DNA from: Pseudomonas alliivorans
GTDB lineage: Bacteria > Pseudomonadota > Gammaproteobacteria > Pseudomonadales > Pseudomonadaceae
Direction: 5' to 3'
DNA: 64,000 bases
Assembly (NCBI RefSeq): GCF_017826695.1
Contig: NZ_JAFFZW010000002.1
Span: 62,001-126,000 of the forward strand
Below the pieces are notes generated by a model. That model was not told where the DNA came from. It did not search any database and was given only the letters and a program-made list of their open reading frames with translations. Shown here in pieces: positions 43,570 through 51,730 of the stretch. How positions within the stretch are numbered: position 1 is the stretch's first letter; every line of letters begins with the position of its first letter. The translations under genes and the position numbers were made by a program.

Positions 43570-44001
43570 ATGACCGTCAATCTCGCTGCATCACCGGCGG
43601 CGGCAGCCTTGCCGTCGCCGGGAGGAGGCGGGGGCATGCAGGCCTCGCAGAACCTTTTCGAACACATGGCCGAAAGCGCCAAAGGGATGCCGCAGGGCGC
43701 AAGTCCGCACCAGATCGGCAGCAACCTCATGGAGCGCCTGGATGGCTTCATCGATCGCTCCCGGCAGTTCTCCGAACGCGCCGATGCGATGACTCACGGC
43801 AGTGCGCCGTCTTCAACCGGTCAGGCGCCGACACTCGAAGCAAGCGCCGCTCAGGATGTAAGCAAGACGGGCGGGCCACAGGTCGACCGGATCGTGCAGT
43901 CGCTGGGCCGGATGTTCGACTACTCCATCGAAACCCAGATGGTGGTGCGCGGAGCTACGCAGATATCCGGTTCCGCCAACACCCTTCTCAAAGGTCAATG
44001 A
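43570..44001 (+). CDS. sctI: T3SS inner-rod protein SctI (NolB-like)
   Basis: The 143-residue protein has a long disordered, Gly/Ser/Pro-rich N-terminus. Its C-terminal amphipathic helix (MFDYSIETQMVVRGATQISG, then SANTLLKGQ) matches the SctI pattern of ending in a helix followed by TLLK-Q. It sits directly before sctJ, as nolB does before rhcJ in rhizobia. It would form the rod linking export gate and needle. Confidence 0.75.
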   Translation: MTVNLAASPAAAALPSPGGGGGMQASQNLFEHMAESAKGMPQGASPHQIGSNLMERLDGFIDRSRQFSERADAMTHGSAPSSTGQAPTLEASAAQDVSKTGGPQVDRIVQSLGRMFDYSIETQMVVRGATQISGSANTLLKGQ

Positions 44002-44004
44002 GCC

Positions 44005-44784
44005 ATGCCCAGATGCCGTCGTGTCCTGTGCCTGCTGATCGTGTCCGCACTTGCCAGCCTGCTGCAGGCCTGTGATGTCGACCTCTACACCAACCTGGGC
44101 GAGCGGGAGGCCAATGCCATGCTCGCCGCGTTGCTGCGTGACGGCATTCCGGCTTCGCGCAAGGTTCAGGACAACGGCCAGCTCAAGGTCATGGTTGACG
44201 AAAAGCGCTTCGCACAGGCCATGGCAGTGCTGGATGACGCCGGTCTGCCGGGGCAAAGTTTTTCCAACATGGGCGAAGTCTTCAAAGGCAATGGCCTGGT
44301 GTCTTCGCCGGTGCAGGAACGTGCGCAGATGGTCTATGCGCTGAGCGAGGAGCTGTCGCACACCGTGTCGCAGATCGACGGCATCCTGTCTGCGCGGGTG
44401 CATGTGGTGTTGCCCGACAATGATCTGCTCAAACGCGTGATATCGCCGTCATCGGCTTCGGTGCTGGTGCGTTTCGATCCGAAGACAGATATCAATGTGT
44501 TGATTCCGCAGATCAAGACGCTGGTCGCCAATGGTATTTCCGGACTGGGTTACGACGGCGTTTCGGTGACCGCGATCAAGGCTGTGCTGCCGCCCAACGC
44601 CGCTGCCGGGCCGCAACTCGGCAGCTTTCTCGGGTTATGGATGCTTGAAGACGACGTACCTCGGGCCCGGTGGCTGTTCGGCACGCTGTTGCTGATCGCC
44701 TTGGTGCCCGCTGCGATTCTGGGGCGTCAGCGCTGGAAGCGGCAAACGGCTGAAGGTGCCTACATCCTGAGTGACGCGCCATGA
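44005..44784 (+). CDS. sctJ: T3SS inner-membrane ring lipoprotein SctJ
   Basis: The 259-residue protein has lipobox LLQAC (Cys23) and the family start CDVDLYTNLGEREANAML. It has two periplasmic ring-building domains (VMVDEKRFAQAMAVLDDAGLPG, then VQERAQMVYALSEELSHTVSQ, then ARVHVVLPDNDL) and one C-terminal transmembrane helix. It is the YscJ/RhcJ homologue. Its stop overlaps sctK by 4 bp. Confidence 0.95.
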   Translation: MPRCRRVLCLLIVSALASLLQACDVDLYTNLGEREANAMLAALLRDGIPASRKVQDNGQLKVMVDEKRFAQAMAVLDDAGLPGQSFSNMGEVFKGNGLVSSPVQERAQMVYALSEELSHTVSQIDGILSARVHVVLPDNDLLKRVISPSSASVLVRFDPKTDINVLIPQIKTLVANGISGLGYDGVSVTAIKAVLPPNAAAGPQLGSFLGLWMLEDDVPRARWLFGTLLLIALVPAAILGRQRWKRQTAEGAYILSDAP

Positions 44785-45410
44785 GTGCCGGGTTGACAGT
44801 GCAGTGGCAGGCGCTCACCGAACAGCCTGTGGCCTTTGTCCGTGAACGCTGTATCAGCGAGTGCCTGGTGCACGATCTTGCGTCAGCCGAGCTTGCGCAG
44901 ATGCGCGAATCACCACGCTTTGCTTCGCGTCTTGAGGGGCTGTTGAACGACCATTTTGGCTTGCAGCCCTTGGCGCAGTTGCCGTTGCCTGCCGAGCAGG
45001 ACTTGCCGGTAATGCTGCTGAGCGAGCGTGATTTTGCACAGCTGCCGCGCCTGTGTGGCGCGGTCTGGCATGCGGCGACACTGACCCGGGAAATTCGCGG
45101 TCAGGTGGTCGCCGAATACCGCCAGTTGCTGGGCGAGGACACCTTTGCCTTTGCGCTGGTGCATCGGCATCTGGCCGGCGCGGCTGACCTGCTGCGGACG
45201 CCCGCCGACCTGGCACAGGCCATCGACCGAGACGGCGCGGCGTGTGTTGCCACTTGGCTGGCTGGCCAGCCTGCAAACCTGCGGGCCTGGCTGCAACTGC
45301 GCGTGGACTATCCAGAGCCGGATCAGCCCGGTGATCAACGACAGGTCTGTGTGGTGCAGATCGTGGCCGCTCATCTGCTGACGCGTGCGCAAGGAAACGA
45401 CCATGAATGA
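44781..45410 (+). CDS. sctK: T3SS sorting-platform protein SctK (NolU-like)
   Basis: The 209-residue soluble protein sits between sctJ and sctL, as nolU does in rhizobia. It has a helical centre (LPRLCGAVWHAATLTREIRG) and an acidic tail. SctK proteins are poorly conserved. Here they are recognised by position, size and the LTREIRGQVV-like helix. It links SctD to SctQ in the cytoplasmic pods. Confidence 0.75.
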   Translation: MSAGLTVQWQALTEQPVAFVRERCISECLVHDLASAELAQMRESPRFASRLEGLLNDHFGLQPLAQLPLPAEQDLPVMLLSERDFAQLPRLCGAVWHAATLTREIRGQVVAEYRQLLGEDTFAFALVHRHLAGAADLLRTPADLAQAIDRDGAACVATWLAGQPANLRAWLQLRVDYPEPDQPGDQRQVCVVQIVAAHLLTRAQGNDHE

Positions 45411-45999
45411 TATGCCGACCCGCCCTGGTACACGCATCGTGCGGGCTGCCGACGCGGACCGCTGGATCGACGGTTACGCGTTTGTCGCCGCTGCGCATGA
45501 AGAGGCACGCCGTGTACGGGAGGGCAGCGCGCAATGGCTTGAGCAGGCCCGGGCGGAAGGCTTCGAACACGCCCGCCGACAGGGCGCAGAGGAGGCCGCT
45601 GCACGGCTGGCGCAGACCCATGCTCAGGTGGACCACTACCTTGCAGGTCTTGAGAGCTCGCTGGCTGAACTGGCCATGAATATCGCCCGCCAGGTGTTGG
45701 GCGAACTGGACGAGCGCGAGCGGCTCCTGCGCTGCACGGCGCAGGCCTTGTCTGCGTTTCGCCAGGATCAAACCCTGACGCTGTACGTGCCCCATAATGA
45801 AGTCGAACGTCTGCGTCAGCACATTGCGCAAGGTTCGTTGTCGTTGCAGGCGCTTAATGTGGAAGGCGACGACCAGCTTGAAGCCGGTCAGGCGCGTCTG
45901 AGCAGTCCGGCGGGCTCGGTGGAACTGGGGCTCGATGCCCAACTGGACAACCTGCGCCGCGCACTGTTGCCGCTAAGCGAGGGTGAGCGCCATGAGTGA
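45403..45999 (+). CDS. sctL: T3SS ATPase regulator/stator SctL
   Basis: Using the ATG at 45403 (AAGGAA upstream) the protein has 198 residues. An N-terminal coiled coil (AHEEARRVREGSAQWLEQAR, EGFEHARRQGAEEAAAR) leads to a FliH-like C-terminal domain (LAELAMNIARQVLGELDERE). The first codons overlap the sctK stop by 8 bp. It would tether the SctN ATPase to the sorting platform. Confidence 0.88.
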   Translation: MNDMPTRPGTRIVRAADADRWIDGYAFVAAAHEEARRVREGSAQWLEQARAEGFEHARRQGAEEAAARLAQTHAQVDHYLAGLESSLAELAMNIARQVLGELDERERLLRCTAQALSAFRQDQTLTLYVPHNEVERLRQHIAQGSLSLQALNVEGDDQLEAGQARLSSPAGSVELGLDAQLDNLRRALLPLSEGERHE

Positions 46000-47320
46000 A
46001 GCCCTGGCCGGATTGATCGGTGGCTTGAGCCAGCGCCTGCAGCGTGCCCAGCCTCGGCCGATGCAGGGCACCTTGCGCAGTATTCGCGGGGTGCTGCTGC
46101 GTGCCAGCGTGGCCGGCGTGAGAATCGGCGAGCTGTGCCTGTTGCACGATCCAGGCAACGGTCGAGAACTGTCCGCTGAAGTGATCGGCTTTGATGAGGA
46201 CGACGCGATCCTGTCGCCCATTGGTTCGATGGAAGGCCTGTCGACCCGCACCCGGATCATCGCCACCGGACAGGCGGTGGGTGTGCAGGTGGGGGATGCC
46301 TTGCTCGGTCGGGTGATCAGCCCGATGGGCGAGTTTCTCGACGGACCGGCGCTGACTGCCACGCTTGGCCTGCAACGCTACCCGCTGCATGCCGAGCCAC
46401 CGGCCCCGTTCAGCCGCCAGCGTATCGTCGAGCCGCTGTCGCTGGGTATACGTGCCATCGACAGCCTGCTGACCGTTGCCAGCGGGCAACGCATGGGCAT
46501 CTTTGGTGAGCCTGGTGTGGGCAAATCATCGTTGCTGGCCAGCATCGTTCGTAACAGTGACGCCGATGTGATCGTCATCGGACTGATCGGCGAGCGTGGG
46601 CGTGAAGTGCGCGAACTGCTCGAGGGGCAACTGGACGAGGCGGCGCGTGCCCGGACCGTTGCCGTCGTCGCCACGTCGGACAGGCCTGCCGCCGAGCGTG
46701 TCAGAGCGGCCTACGTGGCGACCGCTCAGGCTGAATACCATCGCGATCAGGGACGTAACGTCCTGTTGCTGATGGACAGCCTGACCCGTTTCGCCCGTGC
46801 CCAGCGCGAAATCGGCCTGGCGGTGGGCGAGCCTCCGACACGGCGCGGTTATCCACCGTCGTTTTTCTCGGCGCTGCCACGGTTGCTGGAACGCGCGGGT
46901 CCAGGCCCGACCGGCAGCATCACCGCCCTGTACACCGTGCTCACCGAAGGTGACGCGGCGACGGACCCGGTCGCCGAGGAAACCCGCTCGATTCTCGACG
47001 GCCACATCGTGCTCAGCGCTGAACTGGCCCAGCGTGATCACTTTCCGGCCATTGATGTGCTGCACAGTCGCAGCCGTCTGATGGAGCAGGTGGCTTCGGC
47101 AGCGCACAGGCAGCTGGCGTCGCGGATGCGCGAACTGATCGCTCGCCGTCAGGCGATAGAACTGCTGATTCAGGTCGGCGAATACGCCGCGGGCAGTGAC
47201 CCGCTGGCGGATGAAGCCATTGCCCGACACGGCGCCATCGAAGCATTCCTGCGCCAGCCCGCCGCTGAACACGACACCCTCGCGCAAACCCTGGCGCACA
47301 TGCGCAAGGTACTGGCATGA
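45992..47320 (+). CDS. sctN: T3SS ATPase SctN
   Basis: The 442-residue protein starts at the ATG that overlaps the end of sctL. It has Walker A GEPGVGKSS (about 172-180), the family loop GLIGERGREVRELLEGQL, and Walker B NVLLLMDSLTRFARAQREIGLAVGEPP. DGHIVLSAELAQRDHFPAIDVLHS is the diagnostic T3SS/flagellar ATPase stretch. It unfolds substrates and releases chaperones at the export gate. Confidence 0.96.
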   Translation: MSEALAGLIGGLSQRLQRAQPRPMQGTLRSIRGVLLRASVAGVRIGELCLLHDPGNGRELSAEVIGFDEDDAILSPIGSMEGLSTRTRIIATGQAVGVQVGDALLGRVISPMGEFLDGPALTATLGLQRYPLHAEPPAPFSRQRIVEPLSLGIRAIDSLLTVASGQRMGIFGEPGVGKSSLLASIVRNSDADVIVIGLIGERGREVRELLEGQLDEAARARTVAVVATSDRPAAERVRAAYVATAQAEYHRDQGRNVLLLMDSLTRFARAQREIGLAVGEPPTRRGYPPSFFSALPRLLERAGPGPTGSITALYTVLTEGDAATDPVAEETRSILDGHIVLSAELAQRDHFPAIDVLHSRSRLMEQVASAAHRQLASRMRELIARRQAIELLIQVGEYAAGSDPLADEAIARHGAIEAFLRQPAAEHDTLAQTLAHMRKVLA

Positions 47321-47373
47321 ACGCACTCAACCCCTGGAGTCCGAACGGGCCGCGTCACGGAGAAATGCAATGA
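47317..47373 (+). CDS. Possible 18-residue coupled mini-ORF between sctN and sctO
   Basis: An ATG overlapping the sctN stop (ATGA at 47317-47320) opens an 18-codon frame (MNALNPWSPNGPRHGEMQ). Its TGA overlaps the ATG of sctO. It could simply keep ribosomes coupled across the 50-bp spacer. Peptide function is unproven. Confidence 0.3.
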   Translation: MNALNPWSPNGPRHGEMQ

Positions 47374-47882
47374 AGATGGCTGATCTGCATAACCTGCAAG
47401 CCCTGCGCCTGCTGCGTGAGCAGCGCGCCTCTGCTCATCTGGCCACTCAGCGCGAGCGTTGCCGTGAGACCCGCCATCACCTTGATCAGGCCAGAGAAAC
47501 CCTGCGCCTGCACCGTGAGATGCGCGCGCAGGAAGCAGAGCAGGCTTACGGTCTATTCAGCGAAGGTGTTTCAGTGAGTGCCTGGCACGCAGCTCAGGTG
47601 CACCTCAAGCAACTGGATGAAGAGCGTGAGGCGCTGCAGGCCGACGTCAATGCCGCTGCGCTGAACGTTGAAACCGAGGAGCAGGCCCGTGAGCGACTGC
47701 GTGTTGAGCACAGGCAGCGCCAACAACAGAGCCGGGCATGGCAAAGCCTGCTTGAACAGCGCCTGAGCCTCGAGACGCGTCAGGGTGAACAGCGCGACGA
47801 GGCCGAGCAACTGGCGTCAACGAGCGATAACGCCCTGAGCGTCGACGCAGGCAGTGCAACAGGCGCTGGAGATGAGCGGTGA
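47370..47882 (+). CDS. sctO: T3SS central stalk protein SctO
   Basis: The 170-residue protein is almost wholly helical and rich in Glu, Arg and Gln, a FliJ/YscO-like antiparallel coiled coil (LHNLQALRLLREQRASAHLA, HHLDQARETLRLHREM, LKQLDEEREALQADVN). Start at 47370 follows GGAGAA; an ATG two codons later is equivalent. Located between ATPase and SctQ genes, as in other systems. The stop overlaps sctQ. Confidence 0.85.
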   Translation: MKMADLHNLQALRLLREQRASAHLATQRERCRETRHHLDQARETLRLHREMRAQEAEQAYGLFSEGVSVSAWHAAQVHLKQLDEEREALQADVNAAALNVETEEQARERLRVEHRQRQQQSRAWQSLLEQRLSLETRQGEQRDEAEQLASTSDNALSVDAGSATGAGDER

Positions 47883-48922
47883 CGGCTTACGAGACCTCTT
47901 TCACTGGCGATGCGCTGTCGGATTTGCCGTCGTTCGACCCCGATGTACTCAGTCTGCATAACCGCCTGCATCGCCGGATGGCCGACTGGCACGGCGTACT
48001 GCGTGGTAAGCCGTTGCGTGTGCGTTGGGCCGGCGAGGCGGGCGTCGATCAACCGTGCGTGTCGGTTGCCCTGATGATCGGCCAGTCGACGGTCGAGCTG
48101 AGTGTGCCGGAACCGTTATTCGAGCTGTCCGGGATCACCTGGCAACCCGGCTCGGCCATTGATCGCCAGAACGAGGCGCTGTTGCTGGAGCAGGCCTGGC
48201 TGGAATGGATCGAACCCTTGGAAGCCGTTCTGGGTGAGCCCTTGCAGGTGATTCCCTGGACCGCGGACCCGACGGCACGTTGCCTCGGTGTCTCGCTGGC
48301 GGTGCACATCGCGGACTTCCCGGCAGTGCGTGTGGATCTGGGAATGAACAGCGCTGCGGCTGATCACGTCGCCGCTCTGCTGAAGCGCCACGCAGCGCCG
48401 CATCAGGATGCGCTGCATGGGCTGAGGCTGGTGATGCGTGCCGAGGCAGGGCGAGCGCCGCTGCGCGTGGACGAGCTGCGCAGCCTCACGCCAGGCGATG
48501 TGGTGATACTCGATACCTTGCCTGACGAGCAGATCCGGCTGCGTATCGGCCAGCACTTCCAGGCTTGTGCACGACGCTCGGGTCATTCGCTTGAGTGGTG
48601 CGGGCTATGGCGCGGCGCCGACCCTGACGCCAGTACGGTAATCACTTTCAACAGGAATGATGCAATGAATGAACCCACCGCAACGCCGGATCTGGATGTC
48701 TCGCTTGACGCGCTGCCGCTGACGCTTGTCTGCCAGGTGGGCAGTGTCGAACTGACGCTCGAGCAACTGCGCGAAATGGCGCCCGGAACGCTGCTGCCGC
48801 TTGCCTCGTCGACTCGGGACGAGGTGGACCTGATGGTCAACGGACGACGCGTAGGGCGTGGCGAGCTGGTGCGTATCGGTGATGGCCTGGGCGTGCGCCT
48901 GCTGGGTTTCAATTCGCCATGA
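47879..48922 (+). CDS. sctQ: T3SS C-ring/sorting platform protein SctQ
   Basis: The 347-residue protein begins at a GTG overlapping the sctO stop. It has two surface-presentation (SPOA) domains, the first around LRVDELRSLTPGDVVILDT. The second, at the C-terminus, reads VSLDALPLTLVCQVGSVELT, LEQLREMAPGTLLPL, VDLMVNGRRVGRGELVRI and GLGVRLLGF. It would form the cytoplasmic pods with SctK and SctL. An internal start for a short C-terminal product is present. Confidence 0.93.
   Translation: MTAYETSFTGDALSDLPSFDPDVLSLHNRLHRRMADWHGVLRGKPLRVRWAGEAGVDQPCVSVALMIGQSTVELSVPEPLFELSGITWQPGSAIDRQNEALLLEQAWLEWIEPLEAVLGEPLQVIPWTADPTARCLGVSLAVHIADFPAVRVDLGMNSAAADHVAALLKRHAAPHQDALHGLRLVMRAEAGRAPLRVDELRSLTPGDVVILDTLPDEQIRLRIGQHFQACARRSGHSLEWCGLWRGADPDASTVITFNRNDAMNEPTATPDLDVSLDALPLTLVCQVGSVELTLEQLREMAPGTLLPLASSTRDEVDLMVNGRRVGRGELVRIGDGLGVRLLGFNSP
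48665..48922 (+). CDS. Internal translation product SctQ-C (predicted)
   Basis: An in-frame ATG at 48665 has AGGA 9-12 bp upstream (48653-48656). It would yield an 85-residue protein comprising the last SPOA domain. In Yersinia, Salmonella and Shigella such SctQ-C products are made and are part of the platform. The site here is inferred from sequence only. Confidence 0.5.
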   Translation: MNEPTATPDLDVSLDALPLTLVCQVGSVELTLEQLREMAPGTLLPLASSTRDEVDLMVNGRRVGRGELVRIGDGLGVRLLGFNSP

Positions 48923-49575
48923 ACGGCTATCAGCCGAACCTCATCGAGATCATCCTGGTCGTTGCGACCATCGGCCTGATTCCGCTTGCCGTGGTGACAC
49001 TGACCGGCTTCATGAAGATATCCGTGGTGCTGTTCCTGATTCGCAACGCTCTGGGCGTGCAGCAGACGCCGCCGAATCTGGTGCTGTACGGCATCGCCCT
49101 GATCCTTTCGGTCTATGTGACCACGCCCTTGATCGGCGACATGTACCGACAGGTTCAAGGACGCGATCTGAGCCTGCAGAACGTTCAACAACTCGAAGAG
49201 CTTGGCAGTGCGCTGCGACCACCCTTGCAGGCACATTTATCGAAATACGCCAACGAGAACGAACGCGGCTTTTTCGTTCAGGCAACCGAAACCATCTGGT
49301 CACCCGAAGCGCGCGCCGATCTGCGCGACGATGATCTGGTCGTGTTGATCCCCGCGTTCGTCAGCTCCGAGCTGACCCGTGCGTTCGAGATCGGTTTTCT
49401 GTTGTACATCCCGTTTCTGGTGGTCGACCTGCTGGTCTCCAATGTGCTGATGGCGATGGGCATGTCGATGGTCTCGCCGACGCTCATTTCGATACCCCTG
49501 AAGATCTTCCTGTTCGTGGCGCTCAGCGGCTGGTCGCGGCTGATGCACGGGTTGATCCTGAGTTATGGAGGCTGA
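48919..49575 (+). CDS. sctR: T3SS export apparatus protein SctR
   Basis: The 218-residue membrane protein has the SctR/FliP signatures LIPLAVVTLTGFMKISVVLFL, RNALGVQQTPPNLVLYGIAL, AFVSSELTRAFEIGFLLYIPF, VVDLLVSNVLMAMGMSMVSP and LPLKIFLFVA-like SIPLKIFLFVALSGW. It is part of the RST core channel. ATGA overlap with sctQ. Confidence 0.96.
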   Translation: MNGYQPNLIEIILVVATIGLIPLAVVTLTGFMKISVVLFLIRNALGVQQTPPNLVLYGIALILSVYVTTPLIGDMYRQVQGRDLSLQNVQQLEELGSALRPPLQAHLSKYANENERGFFVQATETIWSPEARADLRDDDLVVLIPAFVSSELTRAFEIGFLLYIPFLVVDLLVSNVLMAMGMSMVSPTLISIPLKIFLFVALSGWSRLMHGLILSYGG

Positions 49576-49579
49576 TGCC

Positions 49580-49849
49580 ATGGGGCAGGATGTGTTTCTT
49601 TCGTTGATGAATCAGGCATTGATGACCGTGCTGCTGCTTTCCGCGCCTGCGCTGGCGGTTGCGATTGTCGTAGGTCTGAGTGTGGGACTGCTGCAGGCAC
49701 TGACCCAGATCCAGGACCAGACCCTGCCTCAGGTGGTCAAGCTCGTCGGGGTGTTGCTGGTCATTGTGTTTGTCGGGCCCTTGCTGGCCGGGCAGGTGGC
49801 GGAACTGGGCAATCAGGTGCTGGACAACTTCGCGCTGTGGACACGCTGA
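49580..49849 (+). CDS. sctS: T3SS export apparatus protein SctS
   Basis: The 89-residue protein has two transmembrane helices and the family motif VGLSVGLLQALTQIQDQTLP between them. The ATG at 49580 is chosen over an in-frame upstream start inside sctR. It joins SctR and SctT in the export core. Confidence 0.95.
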   Translation: MGQDVFLSLMNQALMTVLLLSAPALAVAIVVGLSVGLLQALTQIQDQTLPQVVKLVGVLLVIVFVGPLLAGQVAELGNQVLDNFALWTR

Positions 49850-49855
49850 CGCGCC

Positions 49856-50671
49856 ATGGATGCCGAACTGACCAATGCATTCATCGAGATCGCCTACCCG
49901 GTGATCAGCTCTGCATCGCTGGCGGCTTCGCGGGCGATGGGGGTGGTGATCATCACACCGGCGTTCAACCGCCTGGGGCTGACCGGGATGATTCGTGGGT
50001 GCGTCGCGGTGGCGATATCCGTACCGATGATTTTGCCGGTATTCACCGCGTTCACGTCGATGCCCGAACACAGCGGGTTCTTTCTGGCCGGGCTGATGGT
50101 CAAGGAATTGCTGATCGGGCTGCTGATCGGGTTGCTGTTCGGCATCCCGTTCTGGGCTGCGGAAGTGGCAGGTGAACTGATCGACCTGCAGCGCGGCTCG
50201 ACCATGGAGCAACTGGTGGATCCGCTGGGGCAGGGCGAGGCCAGTGTCATGGCCACGCTGTTCACGGTGATGTTGATTGCGCTGTTCTTCATGTCAGGCG
50301 GTTTCATCCTGATGGTCGGTGGCTATTACCACAGCTATCAGTTATGGCCGGTGACCGAATTCACCCCGCTGTTCAGCAGCGTCGCGCTCATGTCGATTCT
50401 GGCCATCCTGGATCAGGTGATGCGCATCGGCGTGCTGATGGTCGCACCGCTGCTGGTGGCGATGCTGATCACGGATCTCATGCTGGCGTACCTGTCGAGA
50501 ATGGCGCCGAGCCTGCATATTTTCGACTTGTCCCTGCCGGTCAAGAACCTGTTTTTTGCGGTGTTGATGGTGGTGTACATCAGCTTCCTGATTCCGGTCA
50601 TGATCGATCAGCTGGCGCAGTTTCGAGGCACGGTCGAGGTGCTCAAGGGGCTGGCGAGCGAGGCACCCTGA
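49856..50671 (+). CDS. sctT: T3SS export apparatus protein SctT
   Basis: The 271-residue polytopic protein shows SctT/FliR features (AASRAMGVVIITPAFNRLGL, VKELLIGLLIGLLFGIPFWA, EVAGELIDLQRGSTMEQLVD). It follows sctS by 6 bp, and its stop overlaps the sctU start (TGATG). Confidence 0.95.
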   Translation: MDAELTNAFIEIAYPVISSASLAASRAMGVVIITPAFNRLGLTGMIRGCVAVAISVPMILPVFTAFTSMPEHSGFFLAGLMVKELLIGLLIGLLFGIPFWAAEVAGELIDLQRGSTMEQLVDPLGQGEASVMATLFTVMLIALFFMSGGFILMVGGYYHSYQLWPVTEFTPLFSSVALMSILAILDQVMRIGVLMVAPLLVAMLITDLMLAYLSRMAPSLHIFDLSLPVKNLFFAVLMVVYISFLIPVMIDQLAQFRGTVEVLKGLASEAP

Positions 50672-51717
50672 TGGCAGATACCAGCGAAGAGAAAAGCCAG
50701 CCGGCCACGGACAAGAAGCTGCGTGACGCACGCAAGAAAGGTCAGGTCGCCAAGAGTCAGGATCTGGTGTCCGGCGTGGTCATTCTGCTGTGTACGCTGT
50801 GCATTGCCATGCTGTTACCCAAGGCGCGTGCTCAGGTCGAGGCGTTGATCGACCTCACGGCGAACATTTATATCGAACCGTTTGCCGATGTCTGGCCACG
50901 GCTGCTGGATCATGCCGAGCAAATCGTTCTGGGCATCACCTTGCCGGTGGTCGCCGTTACCGTCGCGGCGGTCATTCTGACCAATATCGTGACCATGCGC
51001 GGCGTGGTGTTTTCGGTCGAACCGGTCAAGCCGGACATCAAACGCATTCATCCCGGCGAGGGCTTCAAACGGATTTTCGCCATGCGCAACCTGATCGAGT
51101 TTCTCAAGGGACTGGTCAAGGTGGTGTTACTGGCGCTGGCGTTCTATGTCGTCGGACGACAGGCGTTACAGGCATTGATGGAGTCTTCACGATGCGGTGC
51201 CGGCTGCATCGAATCGACTTTTTACCTGGTGCTCAAACCGCTGGTCTTCACTGTGCTGGCGGCCTTTCTGCTGGTCGGTGCGGTGGACGTCATGATGCAG
51301 CGCTGGCTGTTCGGACGAGACATGAAAATGAGCCGCAGTGAACAGAAGCGCGAACGCAAGGATGTCGACGGTGATCCGTTGATCAAGCGTGAGCGTCAAC
51401 GCCAGCGGCGCGAGATGCAGGCACTTGCAACGAAGCTGGGGCTGGGGCGCGCGTCGCTGATGATCGGCATTGGCGGCCACTGGGTGGTCGGTGTGCGCTA
51501 TGTGCGCGGCGAAACACCGGTGCCTGTGGTCGTCTGCCGGGGTTCACCTGAAGAATCCGCGGTGCTGTTGACGCAGGCCGCACCGCTGGGCATCGCCGTC
51601 TGGGCGGATGCCGGGCTTGCCGAGCAGATCGCCAGGCGCAGCGTCGCCGGTGATCCGGTCCCGGAAAACACCTTTCAGGCGGTGGCCGACGCGCTGGTGG
51701 CGCACCGGTTGATCTGA
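50671..51717 (+). CDS. sctU: T3SS export apparatus switch protein SctU lacking the NPTH motif
   Basis: The 348-residue protein has the family start (EEKSQPATDKKLRDARKKGQ, VAKSQDL), four transmembrane helices to about 210, and the linker MKMSRSEQKRERKDVDGDPL. In the cytoplasmic domain the place of the autocleavage motif NPTH is taken by IGGH (residues 267-270), directly before the usual V-G-V-R-Y-x-R-G-E-T-P. The catalytic Asn is therefore Ile and only the His is kept. Self-cleavage, which allows substrate switching in other SctU/FlhB proteins, should not occur by the normal route. Everything else looks intact and in frame, so it is not an obvious pseudogene. Confidence 0.93.
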   Translation: MADTSEEKSQPATDKKLRDARKKGQVAKSQDLVSGVVILLCTLCIAMLLPKARAQVEALIDLTANIYIEPFADVWPRLLDHAEQIVLGITLPVVAVTVAAVILTNIVTMRGVVFSVEPVKPDIKRIHPGEGFKRIFAMRNLIEFLKGLVKVVLLALAFYVVGRQALQALMESSRCGAGCIESTFYLVLKPLVFTVLAAFLLVGAVDVMMQRWLFGRDMKMSRSEQKRERKDVDGDPLIKRERQRQRREMQALATKLGLGRASLMIGIGGHWVVGVRYVRGETPVPVVVCRGSPEESAVLLTQAAPLGIAVWADAGLAEQIARRSVAGDPVPENTFQAVADALVAHRLI

Positions 51718-51730
51718 CCGGTGCATCTCC

